Shown here: positions 10,061-22,227 of the stretch, piece by piece
Numbering within the stretch: the first letter of the stretch is position 1
Layout of the letters: each line of letters starts with the position of its first letter
DNA from: Meghimatium bilineatum
Taxonomy: Eukaryota; Mollusca; Gastropoda; Stylommatophora; Philomycidae
DNA: 64,000 bases
Assembly (NCBI GenBank): GCA_034231615.1
Contig: CM067309.1
Location: 32,848,088-32,912,087, forward strand
Direction: 5' to 3'
Made by a program: the position numbers and the translations under genes
The notes under the pieces: model-generated
Seen by the model: only the letters and a program-made list of their open reading frames with translations
Told to the model about the DNA's origin: nothing
Databases searched by the model: none

Positions 10061-11516
10061 ACTTGCTACTGTCATGGCCGACGACAGCAATTATATAAAT
10101 AATAACATGAAGTACAAAAACTTCCAACTAGGCTGCTAGATTGCAAAGAGAAAATAAAGTACTCATATTGTAAAATATTTTCCAAGAAAACAATAACAAA
10201 CACAATGAAAACAAGAACTCTTTATCATGATGGCGCCACATTTAGTTTATAAAGTGAAATGCCAGGTTGTGCTGTTACCGAAGTGTTTTATATTTCTTCC
10301 CCATTTTAATACAGAGTCTTTTTTTTTTTTAAAAACCCTCCCGCTTCAAAAGGAAGCCACCTTTGAATTCATGTATTTTTTTAGACCAGGTATAACTCAA
10401 TTAATCTTATTAGATTTGCAACTCTTGTCTTATTTTACGAGGGTACATAAAAAGTAGCAAGGGGCTTTTACTGTGCCATTTAGTTGGTTCAGTGTTCTCT
10501 GAAGCTCTATCGCCCCCCCCCGACCCTATTTGACCCCCTACGCCGCTTCCTTGAACCTGCAGCACGCGTTGATGACTCTTACCGCAACGAAGGGGCATTT
10601 AGCCTACTTTGAGAAACCCTGGCCTAGAACGTACAGTGTGACGATATGACTGTGCTAGAAGTCAGAGCAATGTGCAAAATCATTTTAGAAAACGAAAAAC
10701 GGAAGTCATAACTAAAGCAGTACTCATGCTCAATGACTAGCCTCTAATTACCTTCCGGTAGCATGTCACACGGAAAAGCAGGAAGGCTTATAAAAAATGA
10801 GTGATGATGCTCAGTCGTGGACGAGATGTTTAAGATGTTAATGAATGAAACCTCGACTAAGAGGACATATCAATCCAAGTCCAACCAACGACCAAGTTGG
10901 GCGTTTTCTATTCTGGAATCAGGCTCATAGATTACAGGGGGGTAATGGACCGTCAAATTACACAGACACGCTCATTAACAGTGGAGAAACACGTACAAGA
11001 TAAAGCTGATTGTGAAATAATCCCTTTTGCTGTGAGCAGGTAACTCTTGACATCCCATATCCTTTTTTTTTAAAAACAAAAACAAATGTTTTTCTCAGCT
11101 ATGTAACCTAGACGACACTCAAACTCACATAAGGTTGTCTCATAGGCATGCGTGTGTATGTGGGGGTAATGGATGCATGTTTAGTCTCCATAGGGGAACA
11201 GTTCAGTGTTGCAGTATCACAGGATTACTACGTACTGCCAAGAGCACATCATACATTCCCGAGCCTAGTCTCTCATAATTTTTCTATCAGATTTGTTGAT
11301 CCAACGGCCCATATGTAGCATTCCCCGTCACCTGGAAGTTGTCACTAAATGACACAGGTGCAATGCTGCTGGTCTATATCTGTTTGACATCCGTGGTAAT
11401 TATTTGACAGAAGACACAAGTAAGCAATTGAGACAAGTGACAGGTTGTCAGCCAATCCCCAAGCTTTTCTAGTCGCACCCGGCGCTTTTTTCTAGAGATT
11501 TAGGTATATAGGTATT
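10061..11516. other. No recognisable gene or element
   Basis: Mixed AT-rich sequence with a T homopolymer near 10319 and a C homopolymer near 10504. The part around 10590-10610 ('ctttgagaaaccctgg') looks like one end of a hAT-type element, but I could not find its partner end. Confidence 0.4.
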
Positions 11517-11665
11517 ATCTACCTACCTGCCTGCCTACCTACCTTGTTACCTACCTACCTATATATCTATCTACCTACCTGCCTGCCTACCTACCCACCT
11601 TGCTATCTACCTACCTATCTATCTACCTACCTACCTACCTACCTGCCTGCCTGTCTGTGTTCCTT
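11517..11665. repeat. (CTAC)n/(CTGC)n tetranucleotide microsatellite
   Basis: About 150 bp of CTAC units with CTGC and CTAT variants. The Thr/Tyr/Leu/Pro-rich open frame over it is an artefact. Confidence 0.95.
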
Positions 11666-11669
11666 ACAC

Positions 11670-12469
11670 TCTCTATTAAGTGTAATGACGATTTATTTCT
11701 GGGATTCGCAGGGATACGCCATATCCCCACCATTTTTTTGTTATTTTGGTTTTGAGTATCACCCTAAAGATATTTCCTATTAGTTAAAACAAAATTAAAA
11801 AGTGAAACACTGAAAAAGTTATCTCATCCATTTTTTTTTAAAATCAGTTTTCGCTAAACTATCAAGGGCATTGGCTTCCGGTATAGGCCTACCATGCTAA
11901 AATTCGGGTTTTGGATTTATAGCTGGCCTCGCTCACAACCCACCTAAAGTAAAATTTATAACTATGCTAGTTTCCTTTTAGAAATATCTTATCTCATATT
12001 TAACAAAAACTGGGTAACTAAACAGTGTCTTTTATCATTTATACAGCCAGCTCGCTAAAATCCATCCTTCTAAAGTGGGGTATTTCACGTACCGGGTATC
12101 CCGTGATTTTAATTGGTACTTTATGTGGACAGCCACACACACAAAAAATCATGATAAAAGTTAAATGCATCCCTTTAGAAGGATAAATCCCAATTTAGCT
12201 CACAAGTCTTGCATTGTCAATGATGACGAGCAAAGGAATACCTATAGAAATAAGTCTTAACGATATCAGGCTGACAACTACATTTTCACACAAAATAGTG
12301 CTGTATCTAGTTTCAGTGTATAGCCATTTACCAAAGTCTTTTTTCCGAAATAATTCATCGTGCGGATGAGAAGGGTTTTCCTTATCCAGAGTATATATTG
12401 TGAATGCTAAAGTATATAGCATTTTTAATGCAGAGTTAGTTGCGTTAAACTTAGATTCAAAACATTATG
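11670..12469. other. No gene seen; small inverted repeat at 12058-12190
   Basis: Anonymous sequence. Two imperfect inverted segments, 'atccttctaaag' near 12064 and 'ctttagaaggat' near 12172, enclose about 110 bp and could be an old MITE. No TSD or family match was found. Confidence 0.4.
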
Positions 12470-12571
12470 TTTAATCTTGTTGAAGACCTTACACGAGGGT
12501 AAAGTCGAGGGGAGATGATCAAGAGTGAAACAGCGATACAAGTCGGAGAAGTAACATCACGAGACGGACAT
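12470..12571 (+). mobile_element. RTE-like LINE 3' fragment, left half of split copy
   Basis: 'gttgaagaccttacacgagg', 'cgatacaagt' and 'taacatcac' follow in order the 3' coding region of the LINE at 53555-54474. The match breaks at 12571 and resumes at 15936, where another LINE has been inserted. 12561-12571 is the left copy of the TSD. Confidence 0.82.
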
Positions 12572-15500
12572 TAGGTATTAGGTATGTTGATTATCCTCTT
12601 CGCACACCGAACACGTCCATCGGTGCTCGGATCTCCGCTTCAGTAAATCTCTCAGGCATACCGGCTATGTTTCTGGTTCTATGTTGGTTCACTGTTCTTT
12701 TGAAATGTGTGTCAGGGGTTCTCTACGGGCCACGCCCACCCTCACTCCCAATTCGCGCATTCTCGATATTGACTCATGCTCATTCATCTCAAAATCTTCT
12801 TATCGTGAGGATTCACGAAGAGCAATGAGTATGACTGCTTGGTCATAGGCTGACTGTCTGTTGTGGTGGCGAGGCTAGCTAATTGGTTGGTTCATTCGTT
12901 TCCCTCCACGCCCGCGTGTCCGGGGACACAAATAGGTGTGAGTCTTCTTAGTGATGCCCACATTTCTGCTCTCTCTAATGACTCAACCCATTCCCTACAT
13001 ATATCACCTGTTTTAACTTTCTGAATCATATTCAGATAGTATGCGCACATGGGAATAGGCTTGCGATTCCAGCAAGTTAAGTGCCCGCGTTACTGCGAAT
13101 GCTTTCATTGTTAGGCTGCTTGTTGTTGCGGTAAAGGCACTACTGGCTTCGTGGATTGTTCTTCCTTTTGATCTGGCAGTAAAGACCCATGCGCATTGGC
13201 GGTGACGGATGGCCGACCCATCCATGTAAATCACATGTGTCATCGGTATTCTCGCAGATTAGTGCCTTGACATCAGCATCCACGCTTACGGGGCTGAGTA
13301 CCCTTTACTCTCTTTTAAGTGTAATGACGATTTTAACTGCCACTTGAAAGACCGTAGGAAAAGGTATCCATTCCCCGCCAGGAGTTATGTCTTCAGTGGC
13401 ACAGATATGTTTAACGGTATCATCGGCCCGACCCATCCACGATTTGCCTCTCTTGAGACTGCTTCCCTTCACACGTGGGAGCTCGCTGTGTAGTGGGTGA
13501 TCTATGTCAGAACTCACTCTGAGGTATGCGCGGGCACGCCACATATCAATTCTATGAGATATTCTCGGAAAATCCAGGAGAAATCTCATAGCCACACAGG
13601 GTGTGTCCCTTGTGCAACATAGGATGATCCACATCATTTCGTTTTGAATTCTCTCCAGCCTCTCAATCTGTGTGTGACTAGCGGTGATAGTAGCGCCTGC
13701 ATATTCAATGAGAGGGAGGACAAGAGCCTCATACAAGATTACGAGCTGTGGTTGTTTAGTGTCAGCCGCTGCCATCAATCTCAGAGCTGAAAGTCCTCTG
13801 CGATAACATGATCAACGTGTTCCCGGAAACACAAACTACAATCAAATCGCACGCCCAGGTATTTTAAGGATGAGGTAATTATTACATCGTACCCTCTCAT
13901 CTCTATCGTCGGTGTCGTAGACTTTATGATTTGATTGTTAAGAAAGAATCATATTACCGCAGCCTTCTCTTGGTTGATCAGTTCCCCTGAATCGTCACAT
14001 CAGAAGGCGATACGGTCTAGCTCATTCTGCAGTGATTCGACAGTTTCTGTTCTATCTCTTCCCTGTCTGTATATCAGAGCATCCACAAAGGACAGAGTTC
14101 TACCTCTTCCGCCGAGCTGCTGCTCTGTTATTGCCACGGTGTAGACATTGAATAATACGGATGAGAGGGGAGATCCCTGTGCGTATTGGTACGGGTTTAG
14201 ATGTCCAGCAACCGCACCTGAGGGCCACCTTCCTCTCGGGCAACACCGCTGATATCCATCTGACGACGAAAGGGTCAACAATAAAGAGCAAGAGCGTTTT
14301 GATGAGGTACTCGAACTGCACTCTGTTATACGCGTCCTCCAAGTCAATCGCGACAGCACACGTATCGAGACCTGAATGAAATACCCTCGAATACGTCGTA
14401 GACGAAAACAGAGGTATTGCGCCATGTTTCTTTCTGACATCTGTAGCCTCCGAGCGTGCTCGGAAAAATGCGACTCTCTTCCAGGTCTCGAACAAGCAGC
14501 TGTGCTACAATCTTCTTAATAAGTTTGCCTGTGGTGTTCTGCGTCGTTATGATTCGGTAGCCGTTGATCTGAGCGTGGTTTTATTGGGCTTCTTTAGTGG
14601 CAATAGGTAGCTGTGTATTCATTCTTCCTTGATAGTACCTTTCTTGATGCTTCCATTAAACTCGCCAACCAGGTCGTTTATGTCGTTCTCATTAAGGATG
14701 GCGAAGTCCTTGTATCGTATACCGTCAGGGCATGGGGAAGTGTTACGCGACCATTTCAGAGTGGCATGGACGGTCTCTGCAGTGATGCGTATGCTCTCAT
14801 TCCATTCAGCCTCCGTACATAGACCAGACAGCGTAGTGATAATCCTCCGCATGACATCCATATTGTTTTTGTCCGTCTGTTGAACGTAATGCTCAAGGAA
14901 GGCTTTTCCCTTATCTTCGTCTGATTTCTGCCATGTCAGATCAGTGAACTAAAAATCAGGAATGCCGACTCTTTGAACATTTCCGTTCATACTTCGCTGA
15001 AAACGCCAGAACATCTTAAGGGATGTGTCTGAACTTATCTGCTTGTAGAATTTATTCCACCTTTTTTCTTTGGCTTTCTGAGCATATGTCTTGAAGAGTA
15101 ACATGGTGTCATATACGGTCTGCTTCAATACCGTTACGTTGTTGGATGGTGCGCTGTCGGAGTTGCGTGCTTTCTGCCACGCCTTCTGTTTGTTCCCCCA
15201 TGCTTCCTCTATGTCGTTATTCCACCATGGTGGCTGGTTCAGCTCGCTGCGCCGTGTGCGCTTGACCTGCGACTTGCTGCATCTAATTTTGCTTATCGTG
15301 TCAAGGGCCGAGTTGTCGTACTGGTAGATCATCGGAAAGTTGATACGCTTCCCGTGGTTGTGCTTCTTTATAAGGATGGTGCACGGGTAGTGATCACTGC
15401 GGTGATGCCCTAACACATTTTACCTGCAAAGAGGGGCAAAGGCGGTGGAAACCAATGCCAGGTCTATACTACTGTCAGTGTCTCCAGATTGGCTGGCAGT

Positions 15501-15924
15501 CCTAGTTACTGTGCTGTCATTGAGACACATGACATCGGCGATTACCAACGCGTCCTCGAGGTCTTCCCCTTGCTTGTTTTTAATGTAATTTCCCCACTGT
15601 CTTCCTCTGGCATTGAAGTCTCCGCAAAAAACAATGTGCTTTTCGTCTTGCTCGAGTAAACTATCCCACGTCGTTTTGTCTGTCTTGCCATTGCGAGCAT
15701 ACCCTTTTACGAAGACCATAGGTACCGGCGCTTGTATACTGACAGCGTGCACCTGCATCTCAGTGCAGTTCCACCGAGACATGTCCATCACGGATACCGT
15801 TATACCGTTGCGTACCAGAATTTCCTGACCAAGGTGAGTCCGATTGTAGAACGCTGTGAATTCCGTGGCTGAAATCGAGCCTGCCCAAAAGGTTGGTCTC
15901 TGGCAAATCGATTATGTCGGACAT
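12572..15924 (-). mobile_element. Nearly full I-like LINE, family 2 (APE, RT, RNase H), decayed
   Basis: A 3.35-kb minus-strand LINE. In coding order: APE endonuclease pieces (LPETNLLG near 15900; FCGDFNARGRQWG near 15640; SSIDLALVS near 15450; HHRSDHYPC near 15410); a linker with WWNNDIEEAW; RT pieces from 14861 (SRNTSPCPDGIRY; AIDLEDAYNRVQFEYL; YAQGSPLSSVLFN); a catalytic box reading FVDALIY, in which the second Asp of the usual DD is Ala; the RT thumb (13778-13305); RNase H starting VIYMDGSAIRH (13243); and a zinc-type end near 12600. Domains lie in many different frames. A TSD, gagacggacat, is at 12561-12571 and 15925-15935. It is inactive but almost complete in domain order. Confidence 0.88.
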
Positions 15925-15935
15925 GAGACGGACAT

Positions 15936-16036
15936 GTTACAGTCTAACAGAGTGTACCACCAAAACAAGAAACGGGATGTTGGAGGTCTGTTCCAGCCAA
16001 CCTTCATTGTGGAGACGGCACTTGATGATGATTAAA
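15936..16036 (+). mobile_element. RTE-like LINE 3' fragment, right half of split copy
   Basis: 'gttacagtctaacagagtg' and the downstream 'ccagccaacctt...gatgatga' continue the LINE interrupted at 12571, ending in the family's ATG-rich tail. The order and spacing match the minus-strand copy at 53555-53700. Confidence 0.82.
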
Positions 16037-17239
16037 CCCACCTTCTTTCCTAGAAAAAAAAATAGAACAGATATATGATTTTGGGAGTTCCATGTGTCTT
16101 TGAAACTAGTTTGTCAAAATGTTAAAACTGTGAGTGGCAGCTATGAGTGAATGTTACCGGAAGTTTACCAAAACAACGCGAGAGGTTTATGGCGGCTGTT
16201 ATTTCTCCTGCAAATGGGCAATGAATGAATCACCTAGAACTAACTTTTACTATTAGATTATAAAGAGCTACAGATTACGAGTTATACTTCCTTGTAATAT
16301 TTCTTTCTTTGTGGATTACGAGCAATTTACATCAATTAAAGAGTTGCAACGATGACTGATACCAGACAGGTAAGCGGCTCTACTCTGCTGAGTCTCTCAC
16401 TCTCATGAATCAGTGATTGATTTTGAAAGTTTATTATTGAAATTATCCAATTGATAATATTTATATTGTTAGAGAAAGTTTTTTTTTTAAATAGTTAATT
16501 TAGTCTTGTACCGTACAGCCTAGTAGTAGTAGGCTCCTAATATTAGTCTATAGGATCTAATAAATTATATAATGATGAGAAAATGAAGGAATGCCGGGTG
16601 TTGTTAAATAACGGTGAGTGATACTACTCACATTTGTTTTTTCGAAAAAGGTCCAGATTGGACCGATACTGGATACTTGTTCTTTGTTTTATTGAGAACT
16701 TAATTTTTTTGTTTATACCATGGTTATGGACATGGTAGTTTATGAATCATATTTATTATTTATTTATGTTTATATTCGATAGTTAGGTTCACCATAACCG
16801 TAAAAGTAAAACCATTTTATTTTATAATAGGTACGTGGACAAAATTTTCAAAATAATGCTACAGCATTAAAAATACTATAGTTAGATAGCCCTTGAAAAT
16901 TGAACTTCAACGATACATGAACCAAGTCTGTACATCAATCCAGAAAAAAATTATGAATTTTGTTCTAATTAATTTGACATCAAAATAATTTACATTAAAC
17001 ATATAGGAAAATATAAATAAAACTTGATCACAAAAATGTAACTGAACTGACAATTTCTGAATTATCTTAGTTATTTTCAATAATACAACACACAAACTAT
17101 ACATTTCAACTATACATACACTGGCAACACTGGTCACATGATATTTATAGCTAAAGCAATATTTTATGTACATGTGCAGACAAGGATGTCCAAAAGTACT
17201 GTCTAAAGACTTACATCTTCCAACAGGTCTAACTCCTGG
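16037..17239. other. No confident feature; possible short 5' exon at 16352-16369
   Basis: Low-complexity AT-rich DNA. At 16352 an ATG opens six codons (MTDTRQ) that end at a good splice donor, cag|gtaagc (16370). It is phase 0 and could in principle be an upstream exon of a + strand gene, but the next host exon is 20.7 kb away and there is no other support. Confidence 0.2.
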
Positions 17240-17460
17240 ATTATTTTAATGTTGTTCGTCCATCACAAGTGATGATGACCATTTGTTACATCCACTTTTG
17301 AAAATTCAATTTTAGTTATGTCCTTGATTATGAGTTCGTAGATGGCTAATGAGCCCTATTCGAGCTGTAAATGTCCTTGGACAGTTTGGACATGGAATGA
17401 CGACTGTAGATGGATCTTGGTCTATCCATGACTTTCTAGCTGCTCTCCGCAATTATTTTA
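17240..17460 (-). mobile_element. APE-RT-zinc-finger LINE, 3' end only
   Basis: The minus strand encodes the terminal C2H2 finger of the LINE family found intact at 26425-29693: CPNCPRTFTARIGL then SHLRTH. The family's 3' UTR signature, with 'tcatcacttgtgatggac', follows. The rest is absent. Confidence 0.8.
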
Positions 17461-17739
17461 ATAATATGTACAAGAACTGCGCTCGCGCTAAACCACGGAA
17501 CCTTCAGTGTAGACAATAAGATCTATGAAGAAGTCTCACTAATCAGAGTCTCTACCTCTGAATCTATATACACTGGAATATCATTCTCACATTTTCTGGA
17601 AAATGTGAAGGACACTTAAATGAAAGTTGTAAACTAGATAGACTTACTTTCCCTCTCTTCTCCATGTTGGATGTCCCCTAAGGCTTTATGATGGCCTTGA
17701 AAATGAAGACAATCGTTAGTGATACCATTTGGTAAGAAA

Positions 17740-18600
17740 TGATACCTCAAATCAGTACAAGGAATTACAGAACCATCAGTCTAATCACTCGTTCTAGTAA
17801 GGTGATGTTGAAGATAATTCTTAATAGAATACAAACTAAATCATATTAATTTTAGCAGAATAAGCTGGTTTCCATAGAAACAGGAGCACCACCGAACATA
17901 TTTTTATCTGCAAAATATTGAGTTAAAAAACATTTATATCAACGTGCTTAATTGATATCATAGCTTCATTGATTTCACAAAGACATTTGATCGTGTGTGG
18001 GACCAAGATCTATGGCAGTACTAAGACAATAATGTTGACACAAACATATAGAAGTTGTTGAAGCGCTGTATAAAATTGCAAACAGTCCTGTTTTCTGATT
18101 AATGACATTAGTGAATTTTTCAAGACTAATATAGGAGTACATGAGAATCCCCAGTGCTTTTTAACATTTATTTTGAATATATATTGTAGGAGGCATTATA
18201 AGACCACCAGACATCAATAACTATTGGTAGTAGACTACTTTGTAACTTGCGTTATGTCGATGATATCAATCTCTTGGATAGTTCTGAATCTGAACTTGAG
18301 GAACCCAGCTCAAAGTTGGAAGAAGTTAGTCGGAAATGACATGGAAATTAGCATTGGTAAAAGCAAGATATTGGTGATTAGTGATATCAAGCAAATTCCA
18401 ACAACTTCCGGTTAAACGATCACAAACTTGAAGTTACCACCTTCAAATATCGCGGGTCCCAAATATGTGATGATGGCAACTTGTGAGATTAAGCTAAGAC
18501 TCAAGAATGACTGTCATGGGAAAGTTGAATAGATTTGAAAAAAGTAAGATCAGCATTACAGTAAAGATCATTTTATCAATAAAAGATCAATAAAGACCTC
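17740..18600 (+). mobile_element. Decayed LINE reverse transcriptase fragment
   Basis: On the + strand RT blocks follow in the right order but in different frames: YRTISLITRSSKVMLKIILNR (near 17765), FHKDI...V (near 17960, counterpart of the F..FD block) and NLRYVDDINLLDSSESELE (near 18245), where YVDD is the catalytic box. The many stops show an old copy. It differs from the other LINE families here. Its 3' end is not obvious. Confidence 0.72.
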
Positions 18601-19354
18601 AGCTGCAAATGACTATCTGATGCATGAGATAGGGAGGTAAAGACAGCAAGGAGGGGAACTGGTCACCCCACCTAATAGTTGCTGTGGCTTAGTACATGAA
18701 GAGTTATCTTCATCCCCGGCGGCAGGTTTCTGCCATGGGACATACCTTTACCTTTAAAGATGAATTTATTCAGTTAGTTAGTGCAAGTACTTTTATACTG
18801 ATGTTAATGCTGGACACATGGAACCTTACTGATGAATGCAGACACCGATGGAAAGCAGACACAGGGAAAAAGGATTCAAGATTTTGTAAACAAATAAACA
18901 AACTTGTTGGTTATCAAGAACCACCTGTTGAGTTTGTTGCTTTCTACTGATACTATCTTTTCAAGTACAAGGAATCATGCAAATGATTCCGTCTTATTTT
19001 GTTTGAGTTTAAATTCTGCGATAGAACCTCTTTGGCAGGGATGCCTCTTAGCTTGGACTCCTTTCTTATGATTGTTAGATTTATGAAATACATCAAGTAC
19101 ATAAAATCCGTTCAGCACATAAAAAAATGTCAGTTGATCCAGTGTTGTTTTTAAAACTATGCTAGTGTATAGGCCCTAGTGCAGAGGCAAGTACGAAAGG
19201 TAAAGGAAAGGTGAGATTAGGGGAATAATCTTGAATTTTATTGGATGCCTATTACCAATTGTATCACTAAGAGGTCAGTTAGTAAGCTTTTTGATACTGG
19301 TTGCTATAGTTTTAGAATAATATTACCCATTCAAGCCTATTCGCACTTCGTTCA
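18601..19354. other. No recognisable feature
   Basis: No coding signal, tandem array or terminal repeat detected. Confidence 0.45.
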
Positions 19355-19436
19355 TTAAATTAGCATAATGCTGACAGGAGAAAGTGGATATATATATATA
19401 TATCCACTTTCTCCTGTCAGCATTATGCTAATTTAA
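19355..19436. repeat. Perfect 82-bp palindrome
   Basis: Both strands read the same across 82 bp. The arms are 41 bp, centred between 19395 and 19396, with a TA-repeat at the centre and 'gctgacaggagaaagtgg' in the arm. There is no spacer. It may be a cruciform-forming sequence, a minimal fold-back element or a copying artefact. Confidence 0.95.
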
Positions 19437-19727
19437 CATTGGTTGAAATATTCAGGGAATATGACATTCCATCAAGCTAACTAGCTTACACACAGGTTCA
19501 AAGTACAGGGACAAATAAAACAGTGTTTATATGCAGTGCTTTTTGGCAGAAGGAAGGATAACTAAAATGCCCTGTATAAAGAAGCTGATTGCACTTTGCA
19601 TAATTGTTCCCAGCTAATTAGGATCCAGAGTTTTCTGATAAAATGAGAACTTCCTGGCCTTGTTGGGTTATTTAATTTTCGTATATGAGGTCCATTTTGC
19701 CTGATACGTCGCCAAACATGTCCAGAG

Positions 19728-19945
19728 TATGGGTTTTAACCTATGCATTTCCCATGCACTCACCTCATCTGCCTGGGATAGTCTGGGTTTCAACATGTAC
19801 ACTAACCCCACCTGCAGTGATATTCTGGGTTTCAACCTGCACACTCACCTCACCTGCAGCGATATTCTGGGTTTCAACCTGTACACTCACCTGTCTGTGA
19901 TAGTCTGGGTTTCAATCATACACTAATCTTACCTGTCTGTTATAG
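19728..19945. repeat. ~42-bp tandem repeat, about 5 units
   Basis: Units contain 'ctgggtttcaacctg' and 'acactcacct' and vary moderately. A C-homopolymer of about 16 bases follows at 19968-19983. Confidence 0.88.
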
Positions 19946-19989
19946 TCTGTGAACAAACACACACACACCCCCCCCCCCCCCCCAAATGT

Positions 19990-20195
19990 GTTAATTTCCT
20001 TAATCTTACAAATGTATTCGACTTAGTAAGTCACGAGGACTTAATTCTCACTGCTGTCAAGAAAATCGGCTGCCCACCAAATCTCCTAAATATAGTTGAG
20101 TTATTCCACACAGAGGGTACAAGTTCCAGTGTCGGGTAACAACCATAAACAGGAAATAGGTTACTGGTGTAACACAGGGCAAATATCAAAATAAA
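19990..20195 (+). mobile_element. LINE reverse transcriptase fragment
   Basis: The + strand encodes a piece around the first catalytic block (FDLVSHED, then KIGCPPNLLNIVELFHTEG), followed by a degraded VTGVTQGK that resembles the VKQG block. It abuts the PLE-like unit at 20196. The same junction is seen, reversed, at 25209. Confidence 0.65.
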
Positions 20196-21110
20196 CAAAA
20201 ATAGGTATTAAGTGTTACCATAATAAGTCATAAAACAACCCAACAACGAGACACAGTGACAGACGTTTCGATTAAAAAGCTTTCATCAGGACAATAGTAA
20301 ACAAATATTACATAGATATACATGGTGGTGATATGAAGGAAAACAGAGGGAAGAGGGACAGTAGTGAGGAGACGACGGAGGAAGCAAAGTTAGGACAGCA
20401 TGACAGGGAAAAAGAGAGTGTGAGAGGAAGATGAATTTGGTAAGTGCACAGTAAAAGTGGAAATAAAATAAAAAAGATAATGAAAATGACTTAGCTCAGT
20501 AGTAGTTGGTGAAAAGAGAGTGGGAACTAGAGACAAGTTAAATAGCAAATTGTGGACTGTTTCCACACGTTTAAGGGCGCAGAGGCAGATAGACCATCTG
20601 CGGGCTATAAGAGGCAATACAACTTGTGGACAAAGGCCAGATGAATCATAGACAGGGAGAGAATGAACGGCAAACAAGAACCTAAGCATAAGATAGGGCC
20701 GTAGTCGTCAAAAGGTGCAGGTTTCCGTAAACATGGCTCGAACAAAATGGCATATATAACAGATAAAAGGAGGGAAAGGGGATTGAGAGAAGGAAGGAAA
20801 GCGAAAAGGGGGTAAATGGAGAAGCGAGAGAAGTGAAAATGGCAGATTGGCATGTGCCCCAAACTAAAACGGAGATATGTCACACAGGGAAGGAATGCGA
20901 AGGTGGGAGGGCACCCATGGGAAGAAGGGACGACAGAGGTGAAGAGGAGGGGGCTTAACGGAAAAGTGCGTTGTAGGAAGGTATCAAAAAGAAGAATACG
21001 TAGAAAGACTGTGCCGGAGAAAAGGGCACTAGTGGTAGACGGAGAAAAAGGAAAGGAGACGGATGCCACTGTTTCATTCTTATCTTGAAACATACTTTTT
21101 GCAACCAGAA
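20196..21110 (-). mobile_element. Penelope-like (PLE-derived) non-coding unit, probable
   Basis: Reading the minus strand, this segment shares with the arms of 24404-25279 a block 'cctgatgaaagc...aatcgaaacgtctgtc', then 'ttgttgggttgttttat' and 'cctatttttgtttat'. A related block lies beside a GIY-YIG coding remnant at 40730-41430, which is why I place it with PLEs. The remainder is strongly purine-rich on the + strand with no convincing protein. The limits are approximate. Confidence 0.45.
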
Positions 21111-21169
21111 GAGTGGTATATTCATCTATACTGTTACAGTGGTGGCCTCTACAATTCTCTTAGGATAAA

Positions 21170-21465
21170 AGCGAAAATCATTGTCTTGATATGAGAGTTG
21201 CTCTTTGTAGATGTTGCAATTACGATACAATCAGAGGAGGAACTACAAAACCATTGTCTTAATAAGAGGGTTAATTTGTGTAGATGTTGCAATTATGATA
21301 CAATCAGAGGAGGGACTACAAAATCATTGTCTTGATAAGAGGGTTGCTCTTTTTAGATGTTGCAATTACGATACAATCAGAGGAGGAACTACAAAACCAT
21401 TGTCTTGATAAGAGGGTTGATTTTTGTAGATGTTGCAATTACGATACAATCAGAGGAGGAGCTTT
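21170..21465. repeat. 73-bp tandem repeat, ~4 units
   Basis: Four copies carry 'tagatgttgcaattacgata' and 'caatcagaggagg'. The copies are about 95% alike by eye. Confidence 0.92.
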
Positions 21466-22227
21466 AAAACAAACTATAGCTGCTTTTTCTGATGCTTTAA
21501 ATTCGAAATAATGATAGCTCCTGAGCCCATCAGGTACTGAACCCTTTCTCTCTGCGGCATCTTTCCATTATTCCATATCATACTATTATTGTTGTGCTAG
21601 AAGAAATATATTTTCTATTTATCCTGACCATTTTAGTTAGTCTGTTGTTGATGCAGTGCTAATCCTTATTTCTCGATCCGGAGATTGTTGATTAAGGATC
21701 ATAGATATATAATGTGGTCAGCTACCACTAGTTCATCATCATTTGCGGCTGCATGGTGGCAGCATATGTCAGAACTTGTGTCTTCTTTTTTGGGTTAGCA
21801 AGTTAAATAACTTTACTGTATCGCAAATTTGGTGTAAATACAATGTAAAAAGGGAAATGAACTGTTTTCCTTATACATCTTTCTTATTTCCTCCCTTTTA
21901 ATGTGTCCCTATACTAATGTTTTGTTAATGTTTCTAGGGTTCTTGTCTGGAGCGCATGCCTACCAGCCTATTTTAGGGATAACTAATCTAAATATTATAT
22001 GAACAATTAAACAATAATTAATTTTAATTATTTTAGGGTTTAAGGTTAGGAGAGATGTGTTTTACATAACTTAGCGAAATAAATTTATATTAAATTAATA
22101 AAACATAAACTGATAAACATGGCCAAGTAAAATAATCAAATGGCAGATAAGCGTTTCAGACAAGAACCGTTTCTAGTTGTTATGGGTTATTGCCCTTCTG
22201 TTTTCTGATTTCTATAATATAATTTTC
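21466..22227. other. No recognisable feature
   Basis: AT-rich sequence between two tandem arrays, with no gene or element signal. Confidence 0.45.

Noticed and set aside
10465-10612. hAT-type element
   Set aside because: One end-like sequence (ctttgagaaaccctgg) without a partner end or TSD.
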